From a virus: a DNA stretch of 40,793 nucleotides. The stretch spans positions 1 to 40,793 of the IMG/VR virus record IMGVR_UViG_3300020204_000143; one strand, 5' to 3'. The notes under the pieces are model-generated. The model saw nothing but the letters and a program-made list of their open reading frames with translations, made no database searches and was not told the origin of the DNA. Both the position numbers and the translations under genes were made by a program. This document shows, one piece after another, positions 40,588-40,793 of this stretch (its first letter is position 1; each line of letters opens with the position of its first letter).

Positions 40588-40793
40588 TTATTTATTAATT
40601 ACTGATTGGTATGCATCAAGAAACATTTGGTTGATTTGATGATTGATTTTTCTATCTAACTCTCTTTGTTTCTTTCTTACTATGGAGTTTTGTACTCTAA
40701 CAATTTCGTTAAGAACTTTGATGATGGAGTTTCTATCTTCTGCAATCACACCCACTATCCACTCAACCCCATTTATTCGGAGGGTCTCACCCA
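40588..40793 (-). CDS. C-terminal part of a gene running past the window edge
   Basis: An open frame from the window edge ends with TAA at 40590-40588, giving 67 residues: it begins GETLRINGVEWIVGVI, then EDRNSIIKVLNEIVRVQNSI, then a basic, Gln-rich helical end KQRELDRKINHQINQ. It appears to be a long helix or coiled coil. No family is recognised. The ORF is open from the first base available, which supports a real coding end. Confidence 0.6.
   Translation of the reverse strand, partial: GETLRINGVEWIVGVIAEDRNSIIKVLNEIVRVQNSIVRKKQRELDRKINHQINQMFLDAYQSVINK

Overview
The window is a segment of a low-GC, tailed-phage genome of the T4-like myovirus type. Every supported gene lies on the minus strand, packed with overlaps or gaps of a few bases, so transcription runs from high to low coordinates. 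The phage assignment rests on a T4-style replisome (gp43, gp44, gp62, gp45, gp41, gp32, UvsX/RecA, RNase H-type FEN) next to baseplate and tail genes. The host is probably a Bacteroidetes bacterium. At least six gaps carry a TTTG-N19/20-TATATTTG promoter matching the Bacteroidetes -33/-7 consensus, and most starts have A-rich rather than Shine-Dalgarno leaders.

Layout from right to left, the direction of transcription. 40793-40287: the end of one unknown gene, a small gene and a strong intrinsic terminator. 40191-30612: virion module with a T4 gp26-like baseplate protein, a small partner, a small acidic protein, a 1232-residue tape measure, a tube/baseplate protein, a LysM (gp53-like) protein, a large baseplate hub-like protein and a small protein. 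30568-29303: a very compact family A DNA polymerase with its own promoter. 29256-25773: three unrecognised proteins. 25735-20024: Nmad1-type nucleotide-modification protein, gp32-like SSB, UvsX/RecA, FEN nuclease, GroES and replicative helicase. 19925-15993: class I ribonucleotide reductase, PhoH and thioredoxin. 15988-10309: GT-A-like transferase, SGNH hydrolase, HTH protein, two tandem Mom-like DNA-modification enzymes, a DUF4338/DruA-like protein and a GT-B glycosyltransferase. 10309-3823: family B polymerase, clamp, a small protein with a clamp-binding motif, MazG-like, both clamp-loader subunits, a zinc ribbon and a Cas4/AddB-like nuclease. 3784-1: a small protein, two GT4 glycosyltransferases, two unknowns and the start of a sugar-nucleotide epimerase.

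Together the genes supply dNTPs (NrdAB, thioredoxin, MazG-like), replicate and recombine DNA, probably hypermodify it (Mom pair, Nmad1, DruA-like), probably glycosylate a DNA, virion or cell-surface target, and build a long contractile tail. The most unusual items are the tandem Mom paralogues with a third DruA-like enzyme, the apparently thumb-less family A polymerase in a phage that also has a complete family B polymerase, the regularly spaced promoters that put several start codons at the transcription start, and the beta-clamp-type QLELF motif in the gene after the sliding clamp. No tRNA, CRISPR array, insertion sequence or integrase was seen.
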